DNA of 48,294 bases. Source: Anaerolineae bacterium (GTDB taxonomy: Bacteria; Chloroflexota; Anaerolineae; Aggregatilineales; Phototrophicaceae). Positions 7,796 through 15,513 of this stretch are shown in pieces. Where the stretch lies: NCBI GenBank assembly GCA_022823165.1, contig JAJDXR010000041.1:1-48294 (forward strand). The letters are read 5' to 3'. Within the stretch, counting starts at the first letter, position 1. Each line of letters begins with the position of its first letter. The translations under genes and the position numbers were made by a program. The notes beneath the pieces were generated by a model that did no database searches, was not told the DNA's origin, and saw nothing but the letters and a program-made list of their open reading frames with translations.

Positions 7796-8953
7796 TCAAG
7801 GAATGCTCGCTGGGAAAACCGTCTCCGCGCCGCGGCTGGCGCGCGTGACGTAGATCGCCGGCTCATAGCCCGTCTCAGCGCGGTACTTGGCGGCCACGCG
7901 CTCGCCGAAAGTATCAGCGGCCTCCGTCCGCGCCAGCGCCACCGCGCAACCGCCGAAGCCCGCGCCGGTCATGCGCGCGCCATAACAAGCGGCCTCGGCG
8001 TTGGCGCCAGCGACGATGGCGTCCAGCGCCGGGCTCGACACTTCGAAATCATCGCGCAGGCTGATATGGCTCTCGATCATCAGCCGGCCCAGGGTCCCGG
8101 CGTCGCCGGCTTTCATAGCGTCGCGCGCTTGCAGCGCGCGCTCGTTCTCGCTGATGACGTGGCGCGCTCGCCGCCGGCTGACTTCGTCCAGTTCATGTCC
8201 CCGCCGCTCGAACTCAGCCAAGTCAATATCGCGCAGAGCGGCGACGCCAAAATGCCTCGCCGCCGCTTCACAGCGCGCTCGGCGTTCGTTGTATTCGGAA
8301 TCCACCAAGCCGCGGCGAGTGCCCGTGTCGAGGATGACGACCGCCGTCCCGGGCGGCAGCGGCGCGGTCCTGGTCGCCAGGCTGCGGCAGTCGATCAGCA
8401 GGGCGCGGTCCGCCACGCCCGCCGCCGAAATCATCTGGTCCATGATGCCGCAGTTGACGCTCAGCCAGTTGTTCTCAGCCGCCTGACAAGCCAGCGCCAT
8501 GGCGCGCGCGTCCCAGTCGAAGTCCGACACTTCATAAAATGCCCGCGCCGCCGCCAGTTCCAGCGCCGCTGATGAGGACAGCCCGGAGCCGATAGGCACA
8601 TCGCCGCTGATGACGCCATCCCAGCCGTTTAGGGCATAGCCGCGCTCGCCCAGCGACCAGGCCACGCCAATGAGATAGTCAATCCAGCGGAGTTTGCCGG
8701 GGCGGGGCAAATCATCCAGGGCGAACTCGCGCCGCTCGTCCATGTCAAGGGAGATGGCGCTGACTCGCTTGTCGGCCCGCGGACGCAGCGCGATCCAGGT
8801 GGCGCGGTCGATGGCCATAGGGAAGACGAAGCCGTCGTTGTAATCGGTGTGCTCGCCGATGAGGTTGACCCGCCCGGGCGCGCGTACGATGAAGGCGGGG
8901 CTTTCGCCGAATTCGGCTTCAAATCGGGCTCGGACTTTTTCCTGCGGGCTCAC
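7796..8953 (-). CDS. galK: Galactokinase
   Basis: Phosphorylates galactose to galactose 1-phosphate, the first step of the Leloir pathway, in the cytoplasm. 385 aa, the normal length for bacterial GalK. All three GHMP-kinase motifs are present: the galactokinase signature GRVNLIGEHTDYNDGF (27-42), the ATP-binding VPIGSGLSSSAAL (119-131), and the C-terminal CYGARMTGAGFGGCAVAL motif. The catalytic base is Asp172 in NCGIMDQM. Start is GTG with a weak ribosome site. It converges with the sugar importer and shares no operon with it; no galT or galE is in the window. The proximity supports, but does not prove, that the importer handles a galactoside. Confidence 0.95.
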   Translation of the reverse strand: MSPQEKVRARFEAEFGESPAFIVRAPGRVNLIGEHTDYNDGFVFPMAIDRATWIALRPRADKRVSAISLDMDERREFALDDLPRPGKLRWIDYLIGVAWSLGERGYALNGWDGVISGDVPIGSGLSSSAALELAAARAFYEVSDFDWDARAMALACQAAENNWLSVNCGIMDQMISAAGVADRALLIDCRSLATRTAPLPPGTAVVILDTGTRRGLVDSEYNERRARCEAAARHFGVAALRDIDLAEFERRGHELDEVSRRRARHVISENERALQARDAMKAGDAGTLGRLMIESHISLRDDFEVSSPALDAIVAGANAEAACYGARMTGAGFGGCAVALARTEAADTFGERVAAKYRAETGYEPAIYVTRASRGAETVFPASIP

Positions 8954-9025
8954 TGGTTCTCGCTTTCAGCAGAGCATACAAAGCGAGCTACACTGTAACA
9001 TAAATTGAGCCTTGCCGCTGTGGAT

Positions 9026-9056
9026 AAAAAAAAGCCGCCCCGGGCTTGGAGCGGCT
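9026..9056 (-). terminator. Intrinsic terminator of the small secreted protein gene
   Basis: Read on the minus strand: AGCCGC (9056-9051), a 12-nt loop, GCGGCT (9038-9033), then an unbroken run of eight T (9033-9026). It starts about 19 nt past the stop of the gene ending at 9075. Classical stem plus U-tract. Confidence 0.8.
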
Positions 9057-9074
9057 CTTCGTTTACGCTGGGCG

Positions 9075-9536
9075 CTAGTTATTAGACCATAGCCATTGGT
9101 GTGACATGCCCGGCTCTTCGACAAGAGTAAATTTGGGGCTCTTGCGCGCAGGACCAGCATTGCCCTCGGCATCCACGGCGCGTACGCGCACGCGAATTGT
9201 CTGGTTCACTGCCAAATTACACCAGTTGGCTTGCCGGCGTATGTTGCCGTTAATGGCTACGTTTATCAGTTTCAGCGTAGAGATATCACGCCAGTCGCGC
9301 ACTTGATCCGCGCTGGAGGTACCTGCGCGATATCTTAACCTGCCCTTGTCGGCATTTGTGATGCGCACCTCATAGGACGCAGCGCGTTTCACCGTTCTGA
9401 ACGTAACTGTGACGCAATCAGTATCGTACATTTGTTGATGTACATCGGTGATTCTGGGCTTTTTCAACTTCGCTTGCGCCGAGGCTGGCGCGAGCAGAAG
9501 CGAAAATAACGCGATGATAAGCAGGAAATAGCGCAT
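9075..9536 (-). CDS. Small secreted protein, fibronectin type III-like
   Basis: A 153-aa protein with a clean Sec signal peptide (MRYFLLIIALFSLLLAPASA, cleavage near SAQA-K). The mature part reads like one beta-sandwich: an opening KPRITDVHQ strand, TVTFRTVKRAASYEVRI, and near the end IRVRVRAVDAEGNAGPARKS. The last resembles the closing strands of a fibronectin type III domain. Two cysteines (in DTDC and NWCN) could form a disulfide. Strong ribosome site (AAGAAGGTG) before the ATG, and its own intrinsic terminator. It is monocistronic. No enzyme motif is visible; a binding or cell-surface role is a guess from the fold. Confidence 0.65.
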   Translation of the reverse strand: MRYFLLIIALFSLLLAPASAQAKLKKPRITDVHQQMYDTDCVTVTFRTVKRAASYEVRITNADKGRLRYRAGTSSADQVRDWRDISTLKLINVAINGNIRRQANWCNLAVNQTIRVRVRAVDAEGNAGPARKSPKFTLVEEPGMSHQWLWSNN

Positions 9537-9720
9537 GATTACACCTTCTTTTTATGTGGGTGAGTAAAAAGATATCGTAATCTTAAGCACTATTTCAGCT
9601 CCTGTAAAGTCAAAAGCCCGGAAAATATGCTTAACTTCATAACAGGTCATTGCCCCAAGCCGTCCGGGGACTGCGCTGCATGCTTATTTGCTGCGATTGC
9701 CCTGTCCCAAGCGCTGGCAT

Positions 9721-9749
9721 TTGTAAAACTGGGCGAAACTCGTCATAAT
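9721..9749 (+). promoter_or_regulatory. Predicted sigma-70-type promoter of the xanthine dehydrogenase-like gene
   Basis: TTGTAA (9721-9726), 17-nt spacer, CATAAT (9744-9749), about 100 nt before the ATG at 9852. The rest of the 315-nt gap from 9537 holds the AT-rich upstream region of the divergent secreted-protein gene; no riboswitch fold was recognised in it. Confidence 0.45.
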
Positions 9750-9851
9750 ATAGGCTGACAGTCGCAGGTCGCGGCTCGCGGCGGTAGGTCGAGTGAACCT
9801 ATCGAAAAGTGCCTGGTGTGCTGAACGCATATTTGGAAGGAGGCGCTTCCC

Positions 9852-12650
9852 ATGATTGAATTCATGCTTAATGGACAAGCAATACGTTACGACGGCGACC
9901 CGGAGTGGGCGCTGATGAACGTGCTGCGCGAGGACCTGGGTATCATCTCGCCCAAGGATGGCTGCGCGCCGCAGGCGGCTTGCGGCTGCTGCGTCGTGCA
10001 GGTCGATGACAGGGCGCTGCTCTCCTGCGTCACAAAAATGGGAAAAATCGCCGGCAAATCGGTGACGACCACCGAGGGGCTGGGCGAATATCGGCAGAAT
10101 GTCTTCGCCAACGCCTTCGTCAAAGAGGGCGGTGTGCAATGCGGCTTCTGCATTCCCGGCATCGTCATGCAGGCGGACACGCTCATCAAACGCAATCCCG
10201 AGCCCAGCCGCGCCGATATCGAAAAATGCCTGACGCCGCACCTCTGCCGCTGCACCGGCTATAAGAAGATCGTCGATGCCATATCGACGGCCGCCGAAGC
10301 CATCCGCAATGAAGAAGAAGTCGAAATGCCCGAAGTCGGTGGCGGCATCGGTACGCGCCTGCCCAAGTACCACGCGCAGGATCTGGTGCTGGGGCAGCAC
10401 CGTTATGTGGATGATATTCGCCTCGAGGGCCTGAAATTCGGCGCGCTCAAATTCAGCGATCATCCGCGCGCGCTCATCAAGTCCATGGATCTCAGCGCGG
10501 CCGCGGCGCATCCGGGTGTGCTGCGCGTGCTGACCGCTGAGGACATCCCCGGCGACAAGCACATCGGCTTGATCAAGCAAGATTGGCCGCTGATGGTCGG
10601 CGTCGGCGAGACGACCCGTTATGTCGGCGATGTGCTGGCTTGCGTGGTGGCCGAGACGGACGCCATCGCCCGCGAAGCCGTCGCCTTGATCAATGTCGAT
10701 TATGAGGTGCTTGAGCCAGTCACGGATATGCACGCCGCCCTGCAAGAAGAGAGCCCCTCAGTGCACGAGGGCGGCAATGTCCTGTCGCAATCCATCACCA
10801 ATCGCGGCGACCTGGAACAAGCCATGGCCGATGCCGCCTACACGGCGCAAGGCGTCTACGAAACCCAGATGATCGAGCATGGCTTTATGGAGCCGGAGGC
10901 TTGTATTGCCTACCCCCACCCCCCGGCCCCCAAGATGAGGGAGGGGGAGAAGGACAAAGATGGGCGGATTCCTGAAGGAACCGACGGAAGTCCCTCCCTC
11001 CCTGTGGGGGAGCCCGCAGGCGTCGAAGTGCTCTCGCAGGGGCAGGGTGTCTTTGAAGACCGCGTACAAATCGCCAAGCTGCTGGGCTTGCCGCAGGAAG
11101 CGGTGCGCGTGGTGCTGGTGCCCAACGGCGGCGCTTTCGGCGGCAAGGAAGACTTGTCCGTGCAAGGGCATGCGGCGCTGGCGGCTTACCTGATGAGCAT
11201 GCCCGTCAAGGTGCGCCTGACCCGCGACGAATCCATCGTTATGCACCCCAAGCGCCATCCCATCTGGATGGAATACACCATCGGCTGCGACGAAGCCGGC
11301 ATGTTGACCTTCTGCAAAGGCCGCTTCGTGGGCGATACCGGCGCATACGCCTCGGTCGGCATGAAAGTGCTGGAGCGCTCGGCCGGCCACGCCACCGGCG
11401 CCTATAACTTCCCCGTCACCGATATCGTCAGCACAGCCGTTTACACCAACAACTTGCCCTGCGGCGCCATGCGCGGCTTCGGCGTTAATCAGACCGCCTT
11501 CGCGCTGGAAAGCTGCATCGACGACCTCTGCGAGCAAGGCGGCTTCGACCGCTGGCAGTTCCGCTATCAGAACGCGCTTGATGACGGCGACATGACCGCC
11601 ACCGGGCAGGTCATCGAAGCCGGCGCCGGCGCCAAAGCCACGCTGGAAGCGGTCAAGGACGAATTCCGCGACGCCAAGTTCGCCGGCATCGCCTGCGGCA
11701 TCAAGAACACCGGCATCGGCAACGGCATGCCCGATTCGTCCAAGGTCACGATTAGTGTTGTCCCCCACCCTAAATCCCTCCCCCATAAAGAGGGAGGGAC
11801 TTCAAAGCATAAAGACTCCCCTTCCCTCCCTGTGGGGGAAGGTGCCGGGGGATGGGGGGATGAGCCCGTGAAGGTCATCATTGACCACGGCTGGACCGAG
11901 ATGGGCCAGGGTGTTCATACCATGGCTGTCCAGACTCTCGTCACCGAAACCGGTGTGCCGCCCGCCATGGTCGAGGTCCGTGTCGACACCGGCTCCGAGA
12001 TGGTCACCGGCATGACCACCGCTTCGCGCGCCACTTCGCTAATCGGCAACGCCATCATTGACGCCTGCAAGCGCTTCAAGTCCGATCTCGAATTCCACAA
12101 GCTGGAGGAATTGGTCGGCCGTCAGTATGAAGGCGATTTCAGCGTCGACTGGACGACCAAACCCGGCGCCATGGTGGAGAAGGTCTACACCCACTATTCC
12201 TACAGCTACGCCACGCAAGTGGTCATCCTGGATGAAGACGGCCAAGTGGACAAGATTATCGCCGCCCATGACGCCGGCAAGATCTTCAATCCCACGCTCT
12301 TCGAGGGGCAGTTGGAAGGCTCGATTCACATGGGCCTGGGCTACGCCATCAGCGAGGACCTGCCCATGGAAGCCGGCCGGCCCAAGAGCACCATGCTGCG
12401 CAAATGCGGCATCCTGCGCGCCAAAGACATGCCCGAAATGGAAGTCATCGGCGTGGAAGTGCCCGATCCCTACGGACCCTACGGCGCCAAGGGCGTCGGG
12501 GAAATCGGCCTGGTGCCAACCGCCGGCGCTGTCGCCAACGCGCTCTACCAATTCGATGGCGTCCGCCGGCATTCGCTGCCGATGAAGCTGCCGCGCAAGC
12601 GACCAGCCCGGCGCTCACGGTCAAATGGCGGCAATGGCAATAAGTCGTAG
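9852..12650 (+). CDS. Fused [2Fe-2S]/molybdopterin hydroxylase, xanthine dehydrogenase family (XdhD-like)
   Basis: Molybdenum hydroxylase of 932 aa, probably oxidising a purine or other N-heterocycle or aldehyde in the cytoplasm. Residues 1-80 are a plant-type ferredoxin domain (Cys38, Cys44, Cys47, Cys59). Residues 90-145 are the second [2Fe-2S] domain (CGFC at 97-100, CRC at 132-134). From about 165 come the aldehyde oxidase/xanthine dehydrogenase a/b hammerhead and the molybdopterin domains, with GGAFGGKEDL, PCGAMRGFGVNQ and the catalytic Glu884 in AKGVGEIGLVP. There is no FAD domain, and no CoxM-type gene is nearby. The fused layout resembles E. coli XdhD and the selenium-dependent xanthine dehydrogenase group; subgroup assignment is inference. 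Two low-complexity insertions (355-390 and 637-670) are repeat-derived. Strong ribosome site GGAAGGAGG at 9835-9843. Confidence 0.88.
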   Translation: MIEFMLNGQAIRYDGDPEWALMNVLREDLGIISPKDGCAPQAACGCCVVQVDDRALLSCVTKMGKIAGKSVTTTEGLGEYRQNVFANAFVKEGGVQCGFCIPGIVMQADTLIKRNPEPSRADIEKCLTPHLCRCTGYKKIVDAISTAAEAIRNEEEVEMPEVGGGIGTRLPKYHAQDLVLGQHRYVDDIRLEGLKFGALKFSDHPRALIKSMDLSAAAAHPGVLRVLTAEDIPGDKHIGLIKQDWPLMVGVGETTRYVGDVLACVVAETDAIAREAVALINVDYEVLEPVTDMHAALQEESPSVHEGGNVLSQSITNRGDLEQAMADAAYTAQGVYETQMIEHGFMEPEACIAYPHPPAPKMREGEKDKDGRIPEGTDGSPSLPVGEPAGVEVLSQGQGVFEDRVQIAKLLGLPQEAVRVVLVPNGGAFGGKEDLSVQGHAALAAYLMSMPVKVRLTRDESIVMHPKRHPIWMEYTIGCDEAGMLTFCKGRFVGDTGAYASVGMKVLERSAGHATGAYNFPVTDIVSTAVYTNNLPCGAMRGFGVNQTAFALESCIDDLCEQGGFDRWQFRYQNALDDGDMTATGQVIEAGAGAKATLEAVKDEFRDAKFAGIACGIKNTGIGNGMPDSSKVTISVVPHPKSLPHKEGGTSKHKDSPSLPVGEGAGGWGDEPVKVIIDHGWTEMGQGVHTMAVQTLVTETGVPPAMVEVRVDTGSEMVTGMTTASRATSLIGNAIIDACKRFKSDLEFHKLEELVGRQYEGDFSVDWTTKPGAMVEKVYTHYSYSYATQVVILDEDGQVDKIIAAHDAGKIFNPTLFEGQLEGSIHMGLGYAISEDLPMEAGRPKSTMLRKCGILRAKDMPEMEVIGVEVPDPYGPYGAKGVGEIGLVPTAGAVANALYQFDGVRRHSLPMKLPRKRPARRSRSNGGNGNKS
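10914..11021 (+). repeat. Repeat element inserted in frame in the xdh-like gene, copy 1
   Basis: A 108-nt block coding for 36 residues (355-390, about PHPPAPKMREGE to SLPVGEPAG) between the conserved EPEACIAY and VEVLSQGQGVFED segments, which are normally joined by a few residues. The DNA is made of C-runs and G-runs (CCCCCAC, GGGAGGGGGAG, CCCTCCCTCCCTGTGGGGGAG), typical of intergenic palindromic repeats. Its length is a multiple of three and it contains no stop on this strand. Confidence 0.75.
11760..11861 (+). repeat. Repeat element inserted in frame in the xdh-like gene, copy 2
   Basis: About 102 nt coding for residues 637-670 (PHPKSLPHKEGG through SPSLPVGEGAGGWGD) between KVTISV and VKVIIDHGWTEMGQG, where relatives have a short turn. 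It shares SPSLPVGE and PHP wording with copy 1. Its two halves are inverted: CCCCCACC and CTCCCCCA at the left, GGGGGAAGGTGCCGGGGG at the right. Reading frame is kept. Confidence 0.75.
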
Positions 12651-12917
12651 ATGCCTCCCAAGGCAGAGAGAATGCTGGCGCAGATGCGCCAGCGACAACG
12701 TAACTGGTCAAGACGCGATGTTGTGAGAGTATTGCGCTGGGCTGGTTTCGTCGAAGAAACTGAACGAGGGCGTGGAAGTCATGTGTTTTTCAAACACTCA
12801 GTATTCCGGCATTTGAATCTCATAGTTCCCTCCACCGATCCCGTCAGAATCTATATCATCAATCGTCTGCTTGTTATCTTGGATGAACTAAGTGAGTTGG
12901 AACGAGACACACAATGA
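12651..12917 (+). CDS. hicA: HicA-family toxin (mRNA interferase)
   Basis: Predicted toxin of a type II toxin-antitoxin pair; HicA proteins cleave mRNA using a dsRBD-like fold with one catalytic histidine. The 88-aa product has the family core near residues 36-60: RGSHVFFKH with the active-site His, then LNLIVPSTDPVRIY. The N-terminal extension (about 20 residues, basic) is longer than usual. The ATG at 12651 directly abuts the stop of the xdh-like gene. A second ATG at 12672, preceded by AAGGCAGAGAG, may be the true start and would give a more normal length. The downstream hicB overlaps by 4 bp. Toxin-first order is standard for HicAB. Confidence 0.8.
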   Translation: MPPKAERMLAQMRQRQRNWSRRDVVRVLRWAGFVEETERGRGSHVFFKHSVFRHLNLIVPSTDPVRIYIINRLLVILDELSELERDTQ

Positions 12918-13219
12918 ACCAAGAACTGCTTGACCAGGCTATCGCGCTGGCGGCCCGCGGCTATCAAGTGGGAGTTCAGGGGGAAGATGATGAAAACGGG
13001 AATCATGTCTGGGTCGCATTTGTGCCCGAGATGCCTTCTTGCTTCGCGCAGGGCGATACAGCTGAAGGCGCGATAGAGGCGCTAAAGACTGTCCGCGAAG
13101 ATTATATCTATTTCCTGCTGAAGCACGGAGTACCTGTACCAGAGCCGACGCCCCAAGATCCGGCGCGTAACAACGTGTGGACCAAACAAGCAGATGCGGA
13201 GATTATCAACTCACAATGA
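12914..13219 (+). CDS. hicB: HicB-family antitoxin
   Basis: Predicted antitoxin that binds and neutralises the HicA product. The 101-aa protein carries the HicB partial RNase H-like fold: VWVAFVPEMPSCFAQGDTAE followed by an amphipathic helix (EGAIEALKTVREDYIYFLLKHG) and a proline-rich VPVPEPTP linker. The C-terminal DNA-binding domain found in many HicBs is missing or very short, so autoregulation may be weak or need another factor. The ATGA overlap with hicA (12914-12917) implies coupled translation. A palindromic element with a U-tract 25 nt downstream ends the unit. Confidence 0.8.
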   Translation: MNQELLDQAIALAARGYQVGVQGEDDENGNHVWVAFVPEMPSCFAQGDTAEGAIEALKTVREDYIYFLLKHGVPVPEPTPQDPARNNVWTKQADAEIINSQ

Positions 13220-13238
13220 AACGCAGCGCCTCGGAAAA

Positions 13239-13271
13239 TGTAGGGGCGGCTCGCCGAGCCGCCCTTTTCTT
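13239..13271 (+). terminator. Palindromic repeat variant acting as terminator after hicB
   Basis: The leader ATGTAGGGGCG of the GTAGGGGCGAGCC repeat family opens a 9-bp stem (GGGCGGCTC 13244-13252, GAGCCGCCC 13256-13264, loop GCC) followed by TTTTCTT (13265-13271). It lies between the stops of hicB and the convergent Uma2-type gene and has the shape of an intrinsic terminator. Confidence 0.65.
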
Positions 13272-13309
13272 CTACTCTGGATATGCATCGGCTTGCTGCG
13301 CGCATGTAG

Positions 13310-13909
13310 TCAACTCGGGAAGATATCGCCCACTCGCAACTCGAAGCCCGGCAGCACATCCCCGCCGGATAGCGTATCCGCCTCGGTCAGCGTAACAGCG
13401 CCCTCCGCCGTGTGCGCGGCCACCGTTCGGCTCTCAAGATACACCAGCCAGACCAGCCGAGTGCCCGCGCTCAAAAGCTGCATGACTTTCAGGTGAATGT
13501 CGCCCGCCTTGTTGCCGGGCGAAATAACTTCGACGGCCAGGTCGGGTCCAAGCTCATACCAACTGAAGTCGGGTGGTCCCAGTTGTCTGGATTTGCTGAT
13601 GAAGGCGATGTCCAGTCCGCGCACGGTATCGCGTCCGTAGTCGTTTCGCTCGAGGACGAAGCCGGGATCGCCCGATGTCACCTCGCCGAGATCGTTCTGG
13701 CCAACATGGTTACCTATTTTTATGGTCAACCTCGCTACGACGACTCCGTGGATCCGCTTCGGTCTGGGCATTTCGATGATGACTCCTTCCACGAGATCCA
13801 GGACGCGGTCTTGGTATTCGGGCGCATCGGCCAACTCAAGGAAGCGGTCGGCGGAGATGAATTGTTCTTGGATTGCCATATACGGTTTAGCCTTTATGCT
13901 GATGATCAA
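13310..13909 (-). CDS. Uma2-family (DUF820) putative restriction endonuclease
   Basis: A 199-aa member of the Uma2 family, which has a PD-(D/E)XK nuclease fold and is multiplied in Cyanobacteria and Chloroflexota. Visible signature: LVEGVIIEMPRPKRIHG near 39-55, DPGFVLERN, then RGLDIAFIS with the predicted catalytic Asp and GPDLAVEVISPGNKAGDIHLKV, the E-x-(S/P) plus Lys core, near 122-142. Met11 (13879) is a likely alternative start because the first ten residues are not typical. It is monocistronic and converges on hicB. Biological role of the family is unknown; an association with mobile DNA is a common suggestion. Confidence 0.85.
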   Translation of the reverse strand: MIISIKAKPYMAIQEQFISADRFLELADAPEYQDRVLDLVEGVIIEMPRPKRIHGVVVARLTIKIGNHVGQNDLGEVTSGDPGFVLERNDYGRDTVRGLDIAFISKSRQLGPPDFSWYELGPDLAVEVISPGNKAGDIHLKVMQLLSAGTRLVWLVYLESRTVAAHTAEGAVTLTEADTLSGGDVLPGFELRVGDIFPS

Positions 13910-13963
13910 ATTGTATCCTGCGCGCCAGGGAAAACAAAACGCTGGGCCGGGGGCGAGCCAAGA

Positions 13964-15472
13964 TTATTCGCACAGCGACTCGCGCAGCCTGGCTTTCTGG
14001 ACCTTGCCCAGGGCATTAGCCGGGAACTCGTCGACGATCAACACTCGCCGCGGTACTTTGTAAGCCGCCAGCCGCTCGCGGCAAAAGGCGCGGATCGACT
14101 CGGTATCGGCGCGCTCGCCAGCCCGCAGAATGATCGCCGCCACAACTCGCTCGCCCCATTCAGCGTCCGGGCAGCCGATGACCGCGCAGGCCGCCACCGC
14201 CGGATGCTCCATCAGCGCCAACTCGACTTCGGGCGGGTAGACGTTTAAGCCGCCGCTGATGATAAGGTCTTTGGCGCGACCCTTGAGCGTGTAATAGCCG
14301 TCCGGCTCCCGCAGTCCCATATCGCCGGTGCTCAGCCAGCCGTCAGCGCTGAAGGCTTCCGCGGTCTTCTCCGGCTGCCGCCAATAGCCCTTGAAGACGT
14401 GAGCGCCCTTGATCTGCACCTCGCCGACTTCACCATCAGGCAAGGGCTTCTCCGCAGCGGGGTCGACGATACGCGCGGAGACGCCGGGCAAGGGCAGCCC
14501 AACCGCGCCCACGCGCCGCTCCCCCCGCAGCGGATTGGACAGGTTCATACCCGTCTCGGTCATGCCGTAGCGCTCCAGGAGGGTGACCTTGAAGGTCTCT
14601 TGATAGCCAAAAAATAGATCGTCAGGCAGACGGTCGGAGCCGGAGGTCATCAGGCGCATGTGGCTGAGGTCGTAGCGGCGCCCGCCCGCCAACTGATACA
14701 AGCGGCGGTGCATGGTGGGCACACCCATGAAGACCGAGAAGCGCCGCGAGCATAGCAGATCCAGCACTGTCCGCGCGTCAAAGGCCGGGCACAGCAGAGC
14801 GGTCGCGCCGGCATGCAGCGCGCCATGCAAGGCGACGACCAAGCCATGCACATGAAATATCGGCAGCGCATGCAGCAGCGCATCGTCCCGACGCCAGCCC
14901 CAGGCTTGATGCAGCGAGGCGATATTGGCCGTCAAATTGCCATGCGTGATCAGCGCGCCTTTGGGACGGCTGGTGGTGCCGCTGGTGTAGAGCATCATCG
15001 CCGTCTGGTCGGGGTCGCCGGGCAAGGGATAGTCGCGCCGCGCCGAGTTGTCTTCCAGCCAGTTCGGACCGGTGTCCTGCGGCTTGACGATGGTAAACGT
15101 TGTCTGATGTTCGGGCAGGGTCTCGGTTAAGCGGTCGAGCTTGGCTTGGTCCGCGGCGTCGGCGATCAGCAGCCGCGCGCCCGAATCCTCCAGGAAATAG
15201 CGCAGCTCGGCGCTGGGGTAAGCCGGGTTCAGCGGCAAGAAGATGGCGCCGATTTGCACGGTAGCCAGATGGAAATAAATGAAAGACAGGCACTTGGGCA
15301 ATTGTGCAGCCACACGATCGCCTGGCTGGATGCCCAGCGCCAGCAGATAGTTGGCGGTGCGGTTGACCGCCGCTTCCAACTGCCCGTATGTGACCGGCGG
15401 CCCGTCGATGATTTGCAGCGCGACTTTGTCCGGCTGCTCGCGGTAATGCTGCGCCAGGGTATCGAGGAACAT
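13964..15472 (-). CDS. AMP-forming acyl-CoA ligase (malonyl-CoA synthetase-like)
   Basis: Activates a carboxylic acid to its CoA thioester through an acyl-adenylate. 502 aa, the normal length for MatB-type enzymes. Motifs: the P-loop-like [17 protein letters not shown] near 164-180, YGMTETGMN near 300, the hinge [14 protein letters not shown] near 377, and [19 protein letters not shown]. The catalytic lysine is in [11 protein letters not shown] near the C-terminus. The [11 protein letters not shown] and [10 protein letters not shown] context is closest to malonyl/methylmalonyl-CoA synthetases, but the substrate is not proven by sequence. Upstream GAAAGGCGGG is a good ribosome site. It lies 42 nt downstream of glgX on the same strand and may be cotranscribed with it, though the functions are unrelated. 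Confidence 0.85.
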   Translation of the reverse strand: MFLDTLAQHYREQPDKVALQIIDGPPVTYGQLEAAVNRTANYLLALGIQPGDRVAAQLPKCLSFIYFHLATVQIGAIFLPLNPAYPSAELRYFLEDSGARLLIADAADQAKLDRLTETLPEHQTTFTIVKPQDTGPNWLEDNSARRDYPLPGDPDQTAMMLYTSGTTSRPKGALITHGNLTANIASLHQAWGWRRDDALLHALPIFHVHGLVVALHGALHAGATALLCPAFDARTVLDLLCSRRFSVFMGVPTMHRRLYQLAGGRRYDLSHMRLMTSGSDRLPDDLFFGYQETFKVTLLERYGMTETGMNLSNPLRGERRVGAVGLPLPGVSARIVDPAAEKPLPDGEVGEVQIKGAHVFKGYWRQPEKTAEAFSADGWLSTGDMGLREPDGYYTLKGRAKDLIISGGLNVYPPEVELALMEHPAVAACAVIGCPDAEWGERVVAAIILRAGERADTESIRAFCRERLAAYKVPRRVLIVDEFPANALGKVQKARLRESLCE

Positions 15473-15513
15473 CGCCCGCCTTTCGTTTGCGCTTGAGGTA
15501 GGTTACAGCCAGC

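Noticed and set aside
9684..10745. Long minus-strand ORF opposite the dehydrogenase gene (353 codons)
   Set aside because: It is a shadow of the GC-rich plus-strand gene, whose domains are unmistakable; the antisense product shows no motif and runs across the promoter.
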